Source: Acidimicrobiaceae bacterium UBA7830
GTDB lineage: Bacteria; Actinomycetota; Acidimicrobiia; Acidimicrobiales; Ilumatobacteraceae
Assembly (NCBI GenBank): GCA_002501485.1
Contig: DLTS01000068.1
Coordinates: forward strand, 1 to 26,508
Length of the DNA: 26,508 nucleotides
Direction: 5' to 3'
Shown: piece after piece, positions 7,204 to 15,413 of the stretch
Layout of the letters: every line of letters starts with the position of its first letter
Numbering within the stretch: position 1 is the stretch's first letter
The notes under the pieces: generated by a model
The model's database searches: none
The model's input: only the letters and a program-made list of their open reading frames with translations
Told to the model about the DNA's origin: nothing
Program-made: the position numbers and the translations under genes

Positions 7204-10200
7204 CCGCATTTAGTGGTTCTTCCAATGCTGCAAAGGCGCAACTCAACATCGTTTTGCTCATTGGTTTGGTACTTGCTACTGCTCTACTTCTGCCGCTTCG
7301 CGGAGTTGAGCCCGTATCTGCAGCATCAGAGGGGGACCTAGATACTTCTTTCGATACCGATGGCTGGAACACCATTTCTGGGAATGATCTTTGGTTCGAG
7401 GCGATGTCGGTTGTTGTTCAATCGTCCGGCAAAACGGTGATTGCTGGTGCCCGGATGAATGGCATGCAGTTCGATCCATTACTGGCTCGCTTTAACATTG
7501 ACGGCAGCCTGGACACTTCTTTCGGGTCTGATGGGACTGGAATAGTCGTAGAGCCATGGCCTAATGGCGAAACCATCATGGAATGGGTGAACCGATCTGG
7601 TGCCGCTGTTGACATTGCGCTGCTATCCGACGATCGGATTGTGATGACGAGTTCGCCGTCAGGTAACGACGAGCGACACGGCATCATGCTGTTCAACTCG
7701 AACGGCGTTTTAGACACCAGCTTCAGCGGGGACGGTCGACGCAAGATTGCAAGCGGTGGGCCGAATGTCGACGTGTGGACTACTGCGGTAACCGCTACCT
7801 CAGACGACAAGATCCTGATTGTCGGAACCAGTCCCGACAGCAGCTGGGACTATCGAATGAAGGTGTACCGATTGAACACCGACGGGTCTCTCGATACGTC
7901 GTTCAGCAACGATGGGATGCGAAACATCAATTTCCCTGGCGGAGTAGATCATCTGGCAAACGCAGTCGTGATGGCCGGAGACAAGACCGTTGTCGGAGGT
8001 TCCGCAGCAGCATCGTGGCAGCGTCACGATATGGGTATTGCACAGCTGAAAGCGAACGGGCAGAACGATCTTGCTGGGTTTGCTGACGGCGCAGGCAAGC
8101 TGTACGTCGATTTCGGCTTCGGTGATTCCGATGTTCGAGAACTGCTCGTTCAAGCTGACGGAAAGATCGTCGCAATCGGCGAGTCGCAGGTCTTCGACAA
8201 CGACGATTCCGTCGCAGTAGTGCGCCTCAACGCCGACGGATCATTGGACACGTCGTTTTCCGGAGACGGCAAATTCGCGTACGACTTCGGGATAGGTGAT
8301 TCCTACGGGTGGGCCGGGGCCCTCGATGCGGACGGCCAGATCGTGCTTGCTGGTCAGTACAACAACGGTGCCGATGATAAGCCGTTCGTGATGCGACTCA
8401 CCCACGACGGTGAGCTCGACACGACCTTCGGAACCGGCGGCATTCGAACATACGATTTCATCGGCAGTAATGCAGAGTCGTTCAATGCCATAGCGGTTTC
8501 AGGAAGTGCCATGGTTGTTGCAGGGGGGACGGGCTCATCAGTTCTTGCCGCTCGCCTGTTGGATATGTTCGAAACCGATCCGGTCCTGAATATCACCTAT
8601 GACAGCCAGAGCGGTTCGGTTGTGTCAGACGGGGACTCGACAACGATGACGGGCGGGTCGATCAATGCCTTGCCTTCAGAACCGACCCGCGCCGGTTATA
8701 CATTCACTGGCTGGTACACCGCTGCACAGGGCGGGACCAAAATCACCTCCGGAGTAGCCCACAACCAAACCAACGACTTCACCCTTTACGCCCAATGGGA
8801 ACTGGCGATAGCGCAAGAGTGCAGCAATGGGGACACTCTCGGCATGTACCAGAGCATCACCGTCAACGGGGTCGTCACCTTCAAAGAACTCGACGTCGAC
8901 CTTGGCGAGTACGTTGATGTCCCAGGAGTAAGCCTTGACCTGCGGCCCTTCGGCCCGTGGAGTGACAGCGTTCAGATCAACGGCGCCGGTGTCGATCCGA
9001 CATCAGGAAAGCTCTTCGGCGCAATCAACGACCGAACCGGCTTAACATCGCACATCATCCAATTCGATCTGACATCCCCAACACCGTCAGTTGGATTCGT
9101 AGGGAACTTCAGTAGCGGAAGCGTATGGGCAGCAGACTTCCTTGCAGATGGCACGTTTGTCTTCCATGACGATGTCGCGTCGGTCAACAAGGTGCGCAGC
9201 ATCAGCAGCCTCTCTGGCCTGCCGGTGTTTGAGACCAGAACTGAAGCGCCAGTGCTCACACCGCAAACCCATCTCGCAACAGTCTTTGAGAACACCGGCG
9301 ACATCACAACAGTCCGCCAATCGGACGGCACCGAACTCCTTATCGGTTACGACTATCCGGCGAACAAGGTGGCCGTTGTAGATGCATCAAATCTCGACAG
9401 CGGGGCGCTTTACACAACAACGCTTCCAGACGGATTCGACACTTACGGTTACAGCGATGTGGTTGGAGCTGCATGGGTGACAGCGTCTGGTGATGCCTAC
9501 TTCAGTTTGAATAGCGGGGACGGCATCTACGCTGTCTTCGCCGAAGATCTCGACACCGCCAACCAGACGGCAGTGCTGTCAGCGACCGAAGTGACATCGA
9601 CACAGCAAACAAATAAGAACGACGGCTTTGGCTGTCCCACTGCAGCAGATGCACCCGAAGAAGCCGGAGCGGCATCACCAGACTTCACCATCACATACGA
9701 CGCACAAGGCGGTGCTCCCACACCTTCCCCAACTGATTGCCCGAGTGGAACGTTGACAGCCATAACCAATGACACACCAACGCTCGATAACTACCTTTTC
9801 GCAAACTGGAACACTGCCGCAGACGGCACCGGCACCACGTTGAACCCCGGTGACTGGGCGGACTGCAACGCCGGGGACCAAACGCTGTACGCCCAATACT
9901 CGCCAGAAACAAAAAATGTCGCCTATGACTACAACGGAGCTTCAGCTTTATCCGTGTCATACGTCTGCTTCTATGGCGGCACGTTCGTAGTCGATTCAGA
10001 CATACCCGACTACCAGGGCTTCAACTTTGTTGGCTGGCAGGACACTGCGACCGACGTCATGTACGACCCGGGCGACGTGGTGTCATGCGACGACTTTTCC
10101 TTCCTAGCCATTTGGGAACCCATAACCATCACTTTCGACCCCGCCGGTGGAACACCTGATCCGTTCCCAACTGCTGAATGCCGCGGAGACGGTCTCTTCA

Positions 10201-10949
10201 CCGTCCCCGGACCACCGACTCGGCCGGGCTACGACTTTGTTACCTGGGTTGGCCCAGAAGGACAGACCGCTTCTCAGTACGGCCTACACAGCTGCGATGT
10301 TACGAGTTGGACTGCACAGTGGGAAGCGGTCAACCACACCTGGACCTACGACCCCGACAACGGTGACCCCGTAGAGACCTATAGCTGCCCCGACCAAGTA
10401 GATACGACTGTTAATGCCGCGCCAACCAAAGAAGGTTTCGATTTCTTGCGTTGGTCCGTCGTCGGTGAGGTCTCCACAGGCAATGCCAATCCAGGGGACG
10501 TACTCCCTTGTGTTGAATCAATGACATTCACCGCATGGTGGGCTGCCACGCCAGACCCGGAACCAGACGGGGACCTCGATGGTGACGGTGTCAGCGACGG
10601 CGACGAAGAACCAGGCTGCGAATTCGATGTCGACTGCGACCTTGACGGCCTCACCGACGACCTTGACACAGACGACAACGACCCTGACCAAGACGGCGAC
10701 AGCATCCTCGACGGTGCGGAAAACGCTGGCTGCATTACAGACCCTGATCCGAGTTGCGGCGAAACCATCGAAGAAACCCTCGAAGAGAACATCGACACGA
10801 CAACCACCGAACCGGAATCCGTTGAACTACCTAACACAGGAACAGACCAGCCGAAATGGCCGATTCTGCTTCTCATCGCCGCTGGCTCATCCTTGTTGTG
10901 GATCTCCCGGCGGCCCCGCACAGCACCGGAAATCATAGAACTGCACTAA
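7200..10949 (+). CDS. Large sortase-anchored surface protein: delta-60 propeller, InlB-type repeats, LPNTG
   Basis: This is a 1249-residue secreted protein with an N-terminal hydrophobic signal segment (about residues 15-33, ending near VSAASEG). Residues 45-460 carry seven copies of the delta-60 motif (six clear G-x-LDT[ST]F plus one degenerate, near 289-299), suggesting a seven-bladed beta-propeller. An InlB B-like repeat follows (464-533, ending LYAQW), then an approximately 300-residue beta-rich region with GVDPTSGKLFGAIND. Four more InlB-like repeats each contain a pair of cysteines. A Cys- and Asp-rich stretch (DGDLDGDGVSDGDEE) resembles calcium-binding thrombospondin-3-like repeats. 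The C-terminus has LPNTG (1210-1214), a hydrophobic helix and RRPR: a sortase sorting signal. The probable role is adhesion or surface display; the partner is unknown. Confidence 0.88.
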   Translation: MTAFSGSSNAAKAQLNIVLLIGLVLATALLLPLRGVEPVSAASEGDLDTSFDTDGWNTISGNDLWFEAMSVVVQSSGKTVIAGARMNGMQFDPLLARFNIDGSLDTSFGSDGTGIVVEPWPNGETIMEWVNRSGAAVDIALLSDDRIVMTSSPSGNDERHGIMLFNSNGVLDTSFSGDGRRKIASGGPNVDVWTTAVTATSDDKILIVGTSPDSSWDYRMKVYRLNTDGSLDTSFSNDGMRNINFPGGVDHLANAVVMAGDKTVVGGSAAASWQRHDMGIAQLKANGQNDLAGFADGAGKLYVDFGFGDSDVRELLVQADGKIVAIGESQVFDNDDSVAVVRLNADGSLDTSFSGDGKFAYDFGIGDSYGWAGALDADGQIVLAGQYNNGADDKPFVMRLTHDGELDTTFGTGGIRTYDFIGSNAESFNAIAVSGSAMVVAGGTGSSVLAARLLDMFETDPVLNITYDSQSGSVVSDGDSTTMTGGSINALPSEPTRAGYTFTGWYTAAQGGTKITSGVAHNQTNDFTLYAQWELAIAQECSNGDTLGMYQSITVNGVVTFKELDVDLGEYVDVPGVSLDLRPFGPWSDSVQINGAGVDPTSGKLFGAINDRTGLTSHIIQFDLTSPTPSVGFVGNFSSGSVWAADFLADGTFVFHDDVASVNKVRSISSLSGLPVFETRTEAPVLTPQTHLATVFENTGDITTVRQSDGTELLIGYDYPANKVAVVDASNLDSGALYTTTLPDGFDTYGYSDVVGAAWVTASGDAYFSLNSGDGIYAVFAEDLDTANQTAVLSATEVTSTQQTNKNDGFGCPTAADAPEEAGAASPDFTITYDAQGGAPTPSPTDCPSGTLTAITNDTPTLDNYLFANWNTAADGTGTTLNPGDWADCNAGDQTLYAQYSPETKNVAYDYNGASALSVSYVCFYGGTFVVDSDIPDYQGFNFVGWQDTATDVMYDPGDVVSCDDFSFLAIWEPITITFDPAGGTPDPFPTAECRGDGLFTVPGPPTRPGYDFVTWVGPEGQTASQYGLHSCDVTSWTAQWEAVNHTWTYDPDNGDPVETYSCPDQVDTTVNAAPTKEGFDFLRWSVVGEVSTGNANPGDVLPCVESMTFTAWWAATPDPEPDGDLDGDGVSDGDEEPGCEFDVDCDLDGLTDDLDTDDNDPDQDGDSILDGAENAGCITDPDPSCGETIEETLEENIDTTTTEPESVELPNTGTDQPKWPILLLIAAGSSLLWISRRPRTAPEIIELH

Positions 10950-11007
10950 CCGCGCAGGGTAAAGTCAGATGTGACAGATGTTAAATCTGGTATTCGATTA
11001 AATCGTG

Positions 11008-11022
11008 GGAGCGGAACGCTCC
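11008..11022. other. Short hairpin upstream of the first LPATG paralogue
   Basis: GGAGCG-GAA-CGCTCC is a perfect 6-bp stem with a 3-base loop. It lies in the 95-base gap after the 1249-residue protein gene and 22 bases before the GTG start at 11045. It might terminate or attenuate transcription, or stabilise the downstream mRNA. No T-run follows. Confidence 0.35.
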
Positions 11023-11044
11023 ATGGGATTGCGGTAGGGGACAA

Positions 11045-12220
11045 GTGAGAACTGGGACAGTCAAAGCGTTGATGGTGGCTGGAGCAGCTGTCGTGTTGGT
11101 ATCGGTTGCAGGCCCGGGCATTGTTTCCGCCGAACATGAAGATCCGGATGTGCAGCACGGTCCAGGCCTTAACGAAGGCACTGAACTCAGCGTGTTCAGC
11201 ATCGACGGCAACTCTCTCCAAGGTGGTCACATAGATGCTTGGGTCAACGAGCACCCTGACGGCGACGAGTACCTCAACATTGGCGGTATCCCTTTGTTCT
11301 CAGAGCCCAGCGACGGATGCACCTGGGATGGCGTTGACGAAACAGAACGGTGGGATTGCTACGACCGATATGTCGGGTACTGCTCAGAAGCCGACGTTGA
11401 TCTGTCCGCTGATCCGATGCCGTTCTCTCAAGTCGAAATGGACGGGCGAATCAAGTACCTGACTTGGAAACACGACTTCGAATTCCACCAAGACAACTAC
11501 CCGTCCGGACTGTCATGCGTCACATTGGCGGCAACACAAGCTCTGGTGTGGGCATGGGTGTCGGACCCCGATACAGGCTCCACTGTGTTCTCGAGTGTCG
11601 CTGGAGGATTTGGTGATCCTTTGAATTGGGATGGTCTGACGCCTTCCGCGCACACCGATGCGTCACCGCGTGTCGGATTCCACTCCGATGTTGACCTTGA
11701 CTGTGACTACTGGGATGGAACTGACGCTGAGCTACTGCAGGCAGCAACCCAAGCGGTGTATACCCAAGCTGTGGAGGCAACAGAGAGAGCCGGCCCGTGG
11801 ACCCTTGAACAGAACGCCGATCAGAGCGGCGTCGTGCTCACCGGCGCAAATGGCCCGATCATTAGCGTTGTCATCAACTTTGATGACGGCAGCGACAACG
11901 GGATCGACGTCATAACTGATAACAACGGCTTTGCAGCCTGGCCCGCAGGCGCGACAGATGCACGCATCGAAGGGCCCGGTGCGACCTGGAGAACCCCCGG
12001 ACCTGAAGCCACCGGTGGTCAGGACGTCATCTTCACGATGGGGGAGAACCTAACCGTAAATGTGAATGACCCTGCTCCCACAACCACCACGCCAGATCCC
12101 GACCAAGTAGTCGAACTTCCCGCAACAGGCAGCAACAGCCGTCCATGGCTCGCAATCGGCGTGCTCGGCGGAGGGCTCGCTCTTGTTGCGCTCACCCGAA
12201 GAAACCGAGAGACCCCGTGA
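11045..12220 (+). CDS. LPATG surface protein with TQXA/thioester-like domain, paralogue 1
   Basis: This is a 391-residue protein with a GTG start preceded by AGGGGA. A signal peptide spans residues 1-29 (ending IVSAEH). A domain around residues 45-200 contains GYCSEAD (Cys113) and AATQALVWAW (Gln165), followed by SDPDTGSTVF. In TED/TQXA surface proteins a Cys and a Gln form an internal thioester that reacts covalently with host or neighbour ligands; here the pair is a candidate by analogy. A beta-sandwich-like region follows (GVVLTGANGPI, then VITDNNGFAAWP), then a Thr/Pro linker, LPATG (358-362), a hydrophobic helix and TRRNRE. Its stop overlaps the next start as GTGA. It is closest in sequence to paralogue 3. 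Confidence 0.82.
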   Translation: MRTGTVKALMVAGAAVVLVSVAGPGIVSAEHEDPDVQHGPGLNEGTELSVFSIDGNSLQGGHIDAWVNEHPDGDEYLNIGGIPLFSEPSDGCTWDGVDETERWDCYDRYVGYCSEADVDLSADPMPFSQVEMDGRIKYLTWKHDFEFHQDNYPSGLSCVTLAATQALVWAWVSDPDTGSTVFSSVAGGFGDPLNWDGLTPSAHTDASPRVGFHSDVDLDCDYWDGTDAELLQAATQAVYTQAVEATERAGPWTLEQNADQSGVVLTGANGPIISVVINFDDGSDNGIDVITDNNGFAAWPAGATDARIEGPGATWRTPGPEATGGQDVIFTMGENLTVNVNDPAPTTTTPDPDQVVELPATGSNSRPWLAIGVLGGGLALVALTRRNRETP

Positions 12221-12260
12221 AAAGGTTGACCCTAGGGCTGGCATTCGGCCTTGTTGCTGC
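12162..12260 (+). repeat. 99-bp gene-junction repeat, copy 1
   Basis: It covers the sorting-signal end of paralogue 1 and the signal-peptide start of paralogue 2. It is nearly the same sequence as 13343-13441 (12 differences in 99 bases by my count, no gaps). Confidence 0.85.
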
Positions 12261-13401
12261 GTTCGGCGCATCGAGCAGCGGCACGGTGCATGGCGGCGAA
12301 GGAGCAGACCGAATCGACTACTACATCGAACTGAACACCCTGTTCGATTCCGCTACTCAAGGATCCGTATTCGTGAACCCGCTTGGAGGAGGCGAAGGTT
12401 TAACGGGAGCGTACATGGTGGCCGGTGTGAACAATCACAACGAGTCGATGCTTGGCGGTATCAACGTGATCGTTGCGCCTGATCCCTGTCCTGCGCCATG
12501 CGAAACAATGATCGGAATGGTCGGCTACTGCACAGAAGCAGACGTCGCTGCTTCAAATCTGCAACCGTCGGAGTACGTTGAAATCGCTCTCGATCCGAAG
12601 TTGCAGTACCTGTCGTTCAAATACGACTACTACTTTTGGTATAACGCAGCTACCTCCGGTGGTGACGCAATCAGTGAAATGGCCGCAGTTCAGGCTTTGA
12701 CGTGGGCGTGGCAGTCTGACCCAAACACTGGATCTACGGTCTTTGCCGGCATGTCGGCGCCTTTGAATGACCCGTACAACTGGGACGGTGTGTCACGAAA
12801 TACCCCAACTGACACTGAGACTCCGACGGACGGTATTGGTTTTTGGTCAACTGACACAGAGACATCCGCCACCGATATGGATGACGCGACTCAAGCAATC
12901 TATGACATTGCGGTTGAGGCACAAAACAAGGCGGGCGTGTGGTCGTTTAGCCACAGCAGCGATGCTGAAGGTATCTACCTGTTGAACGAAAATGGATTAC
13001 CGATCTACGGAGAAACTGTGGTGTTCGACGATCACGGTGCCGAAGCGGTTACCGACAGCACCGGCTATGTGGAGTGGCCTGAGGGTTCGATGTATGCGGT
13101 TACGTTGAAGCCAGGTCGTTCGTTTGAAACTCCCGGTGTACCTGATGCTGAAGGGAACACCAGCCAGAACATTGTGGTGACGTTGGGCGAAACAATTTCG
13201 ATTCTGAACAACCACACGCCAGAAATCACTACAACCACGGTCGCCGAGGAGACAACAACTAGTGAACCGGAGCTCATTGAACTTCCCGCAACTGGAGTTG
13301 ATGACACCTCAGGGTTCTTCACGTTGACCCTCATAAGCACCCTGCTCGGCGGAGGGCTCGCTATTGCTGCGGTCACCCGAAGAAACCGAGAGGCTTGTTG
13401 A
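12217..13401 (+). CDS. LPATG surface protein with TQXA/thioester-like domain, paralogue 2
   Basis: The chosen start is the GTG at 12217, which overlaps the previous stop by four bases and begins directly with a signal peptide (KRLTLGLAFGLVAAFGAS). The frame is open from 12145, but those codons lie inside paralogue 1. The 394-residue product keeps the candidate thioester pair: GYCTEAD (Cys105) and AAVQALTWAW (Gln159), followed by SDPNTGSTVF. The usual Thr before the Gln is Val here. The region before the Cys diverges from the other two paralogues. The downstream domain, Thr-rich linker, LPATG, hydrophobic helix and TRRNRE are conserved. It is a probable cell-wall-anchored adhesin. Confidence 0.82.
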   Translation: MKRLTLGLAFGLVAAFGASSSGTVHGGEGADRIDYYIELNTLFDSATQGSVFVNPLGGGEGLTGAYMVAGVNNHNESMLGGINVIVAPDPCPAPCETMIGMVGYCTEADVAASNLQPSEYVEIALDPKLQYLSFKYDYYFWYNAATSGGDAISEMAAVQALTWAWQSDPNTGSTVFAGMSAPLNDPYNWDGVSRNTPTDTETPTDGIGFWSTDTETSATDMDDATQAIYDIAVEAQNKAGVWSFSHSSDAEGIYLLNENGLPIYGETVVFDDHGAEAVTDSTGYVEWPEGSMYAVTLKPGRSFETPGVPDAEGNTSQNIVVTLGETISILNNHTPEITTTTVAEETTTSEPELIELPATGVDDTSGFFTLTLISTLLGGGLAIAAVTRRNREAC

Positions 13402-13441
13402 AAAGGCTGACCCTCGGGCTGGCATTTGGCCTTGTTACTGC
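13343..13441 (+). repeat. 99-bp gene-junction repeat, copy 2
   Basis: It repeats 12162-12260. Here the signal-peptide half is no longer followed by a full gene but by a 32-codon mini-ORF, which suggests an unequal duplication or an internal deletion in a tandem array. Confidence 0.85.
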
Positions 13442-13496
13442 CGGTTGTGCCCTACTCGTTGTCTCCCGACTTCTCCAAAGGAAACCAGCGAAGTGA
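13398..13496 (+). CDS. Mini-ORF of 32 residues: decapitated signal peptide of a duplicated paralogue
   Basis: TTG at 13398 overlaps the paralogue 2 stop (TTGA), and its own stop overlaps the paralogue 3 start (GTGA at 13493-13496). The first 15 residues match the signal peptide of paralogue 2 (KRLTLGLAFGLVTA). The frame then continues into CALLVVSRLLQRK and stops. It has one hydrophobic helix and a basic tail, with a weak lipobox-like TAGC. It is preceded by GAGAGG. It may simply be a relic that keeps translational coupling, or a tiny expressed membrane peptide. Confidence 0.45.
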   Translation: MKRLTLGLAFGLVTAGCALLVVSRLLQRKPAK

Positions 13497-14710
13497 ATAG
13501 AGCGAAAAAAATTTGCGGATTAACAGCTGCGTTCGGTGCCGCCGCTGTATGCGTTTCCCTTGGCGCTACTGCCGGTTCTGTCCATGCCGAGAACCACGAC
13601 GTTCTCACGGACGGCGATGAGCTCCTTGTTTACGTCGACTTATTTTCCGGAAATAGCATCCAGGGCGGTCACCTTGATGCTTGGTTGAACGAGTATCCCG
13701 CTAGCGACGACCCGAGCCAAATTGGCGGTATTGGGCTCGTGCGACTTCCAGACGGCTGCAGCGAATTGTCGTGTGCCGAGTGGCATGTTGGATACTGCAG
13801 CGAAGCTGACGTGCAGATACATGCTATGGAATACGCGCCGTACTACGAAGTGAATCTTGATCCTCGACTTTCCTTCCTCACTTGGAAATACGGATACGAC
13901 TTTTACATTGCCAACTATCAGTCAGGGAATGCGATAGTGCCGATGGCCGCTACCCAAGCTTTGATGTGGGCTTGGCACTCAGATCCTCAGACCGGGTCTA
14001 CTGTGTTCGCTGATGTTGCCGGTGGCCTCGATGATCCATTGAACTGGGATGGCTTAAGCCCCTCTCTGCACACAGATGTTTCGCCTCGGGTCGGGTTCCA
14101 CGGTGGTGATTTAGACGCAACCCATTGGGCGGGGACAGATGAGGAGCTTCTCGAAGACGTTACTCAAGCGGTTTATGACCTTGCAGTGGAATCAACTGCA
14201 AAAGCCGGACCGTGGAGCCTTTCTCAGGGTGTTGGCGCCACAGGCGTTGTACTTACCGGCTCCAACGGCCCGATTGAGGGTGAAGTCATAAATTTCGATG
14301 ACGAAACAGCTGAAGGGATCAACGTCGTGACCGATGTGAATGGGTACGCCGCATGGCCTGAAGGAGCGACTGAGGCAACCTCACACGGTCCAGGCATCAG
14401 CTATGAAACAGAAGGCAACTCGAACGAAGGCGAAGAAGGCCAGAACATCGTTGTGACACTTGGAGAGCTCCTCGCTGTGAGCGTCAATGACCCAGCTCCA
14501 ACGACCTCTACAACCACTACGGTGCCACCTTTAAGTGAGACCGATGGTCCAACCACAACGACTGCCGAAACGGTTGTCGCTAGCTCAACGATCCCAGATC
14601 TCACGGCTTTGCCAGCCACGGGCAGAGGCCTCGATGCCCTTCCTCCTGTCCTGCTGCTCGCAACAGGGTCTATTGGTATCTTCGCTAGTCGGAGAGGACG
14701 ACTTAGATGA
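13493..14710 (+). CDS. LPATG surface protein with TQXA/thioester-like domain, paralogue 3
   Basis: The chosen start is GTG 13493 (AAGGAAA about 11 bases upstream), beginning VNRAKKICGL and a signal peptide ending near SVHAEN; the frame is open further upstream only inside paralogue 2. The product has 405 residues. The candidate thioester pair is GYCSEAD (Cys102) and AATQALMWAW (Gln155), followed by SDPQTGSTVF. Long stretches match paralogue 1, for example DPLNWDGL and SPRVGFH. A longer Thr/Ser/Pro stalk (about residues 335-370) precedes LPATG (373-377), a hydrophobic helix and a basic tail. Its stop overlaps the next start (ATGA). Confidence 0.83.
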   Translation: MNRAKKICGLTAAFGAAAVCVSLGATAGSVHAENHDVLTDGDELLVYVDLFSGNSIQGGHLDAWLNEYPASDDPSQIGGIGLVRLPDGCSELSCAEWHVGYCSEADVQIHAMEYAPYYEVNLDPRLSFLTWKYGYDFYIANYQSGNAIVPMAATQALMWAWHSDPQTGSTVFADVAGGLDDPLNWDGLSPSLHTDVSPRVGFHGGDLDATHWAGTDEELLEDVTQAVYDLAVESTAKAGPWSLSQGVGATGVVLTGSNGPIEGEVINFDDETAEGINVVTDVNGYAAWPEGATEATSHGPGISYETEGNSNEGEEGQNIVVTLGELLAVSVNDPAPTTSTTTTVPPLSETDGPTTTTAETVVASSTIPDLTALPATGRGLDALPPVLLLATGSIGIFASRRGRLR

Positions 14711-14916
14711 GACGCGGCTTCATTGTCTCCCTTGCTGTTCTACTTGCCGCTCCACCAATTGCCAGTGTGGCGGTGCTCTCGGTAACCGCCCCAGTCGTTC
14801 TCGGGCCGGCATTTGTCATGGCGCTGGGAGCATTTGGTTTGTGGCTTGGAATCCGGAAAAGGAACGCCAACCCCCGGAACTCATCTAAGCGAAAAAGAGG
14901 AGATTGTTCGGACTAA
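14707..14916 (+). CDS. Small membrane protein closing the surface-protein operon
   Basis: A 69-residue protein. ATG at 14707 overlaps the paralogue 3 stop by four bases, so it is probably translated by coupling. It has two adjoining hydrophobic segments (about residues 5-27 and 30-48), then a strongly basic hydrophilic tail (RKRNANPRNSSKRKRGD). No LPXTG motif is present. I do not recognise a family. Position suggests an accessory role with the anchored proteins; that is inference only. Confidence 0.6.
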   Translation: MRRGFIVSLAVLLAAPPIASVAVLSVTAPVVLGPAFVMALGAFGLWLGIRKRNANPRNSSKRKRGDCSD

Positions 14917-14926
14917 GGTGCCGTGA

Positions 14927-15334
14927 ATGGACAAACTTCTACATCTAAAGTTCTGGTATTGGATCGGCACAATCGGAACCGCAGTCGCCGGTGGCATCGT
15001 GATGGGACTCTTCGCAGAAACCACAGCCGAATCGGCGTGGGGGGAACCGGCACCAGAAATAGCTGTTACGTACGAGCGCCTGAACGGCTTCAAGATTTTG
15101 GGAATAGCCGGGATAATGGTCGCAATCGGACTCATCGCTAAAGGGAGAGATTTCGCAAAGCTCGCCGCATCTGTTGGCGGCGTCATGCTGCTCGTATTTG
15201 TCGGTCACGCCATATACGGTGATGTACGGGGTTATGTCTCGTCTTGGGCCGAATACCTTCCCCAAATGATTATCTCCGCACTCATCTTGGTCAGCGCCAT
15301 CCGGGAATTACGGCAGCAACCCTCCGATGAGTGA
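14927..15334 (+). CDS. Membrane protein of 135 residues, unknown function
   Basis: ATG at 14927 is preceded by AAGGTG. The protein has about four hydrophobic segments (roughly residues 9-29, 54-66, 78-97 and 112-128) and short charged loops. It ends with a hydrophilic tail. It lies 10 bases after the previous small membrane protein gene and is probably the last gene of the operon. No enzymatic motif, and in particular no sortase TLxTC motif, is visible. Confidence 0.65.
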   Translation: MDKLLHLKFWYWIGTIGTAVAGGIVMGLFAETTAESAWGEPAPEIAVTYERLNGFKILGIAGIMVAIGLIAKGRDFAKLAASVGGVMLLVFVGHAIYGDVRGYVSSWAEYLPQMIISALILVSAIRELRQQPSDE

Positions 15335-15413
15335 GGTTCCAACACCTAATTAATTGATTTCAGATCCAACGAAATTCCCGAAAATCTACCTAGGTACTCG
15401 AAAGCGTTATTGG

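Noticed and set aside
10555..10760. Short Asp-rich repetitive stretch that might be taken for a CRISPR-like or satellite repeat
   Set aside because: It lies in frame inside the large surface protein and encodes calcium-binding-like DxDGD units; there are no regular spacers.
13398..13496. Mini-ORF as a functional lipoprotein (TAGC lipobox)
   Set aside because: The residue three before the Cys is Thr, not Leu/Val/Ile, and nothing of length follows the Cys; a duplication relic explains it better.
14707..15334. Sortase gene at the end of the adhesin operon
   Set aside because: Neither small membrane protein has the TLxTC active-site motif or the size of a sortase.
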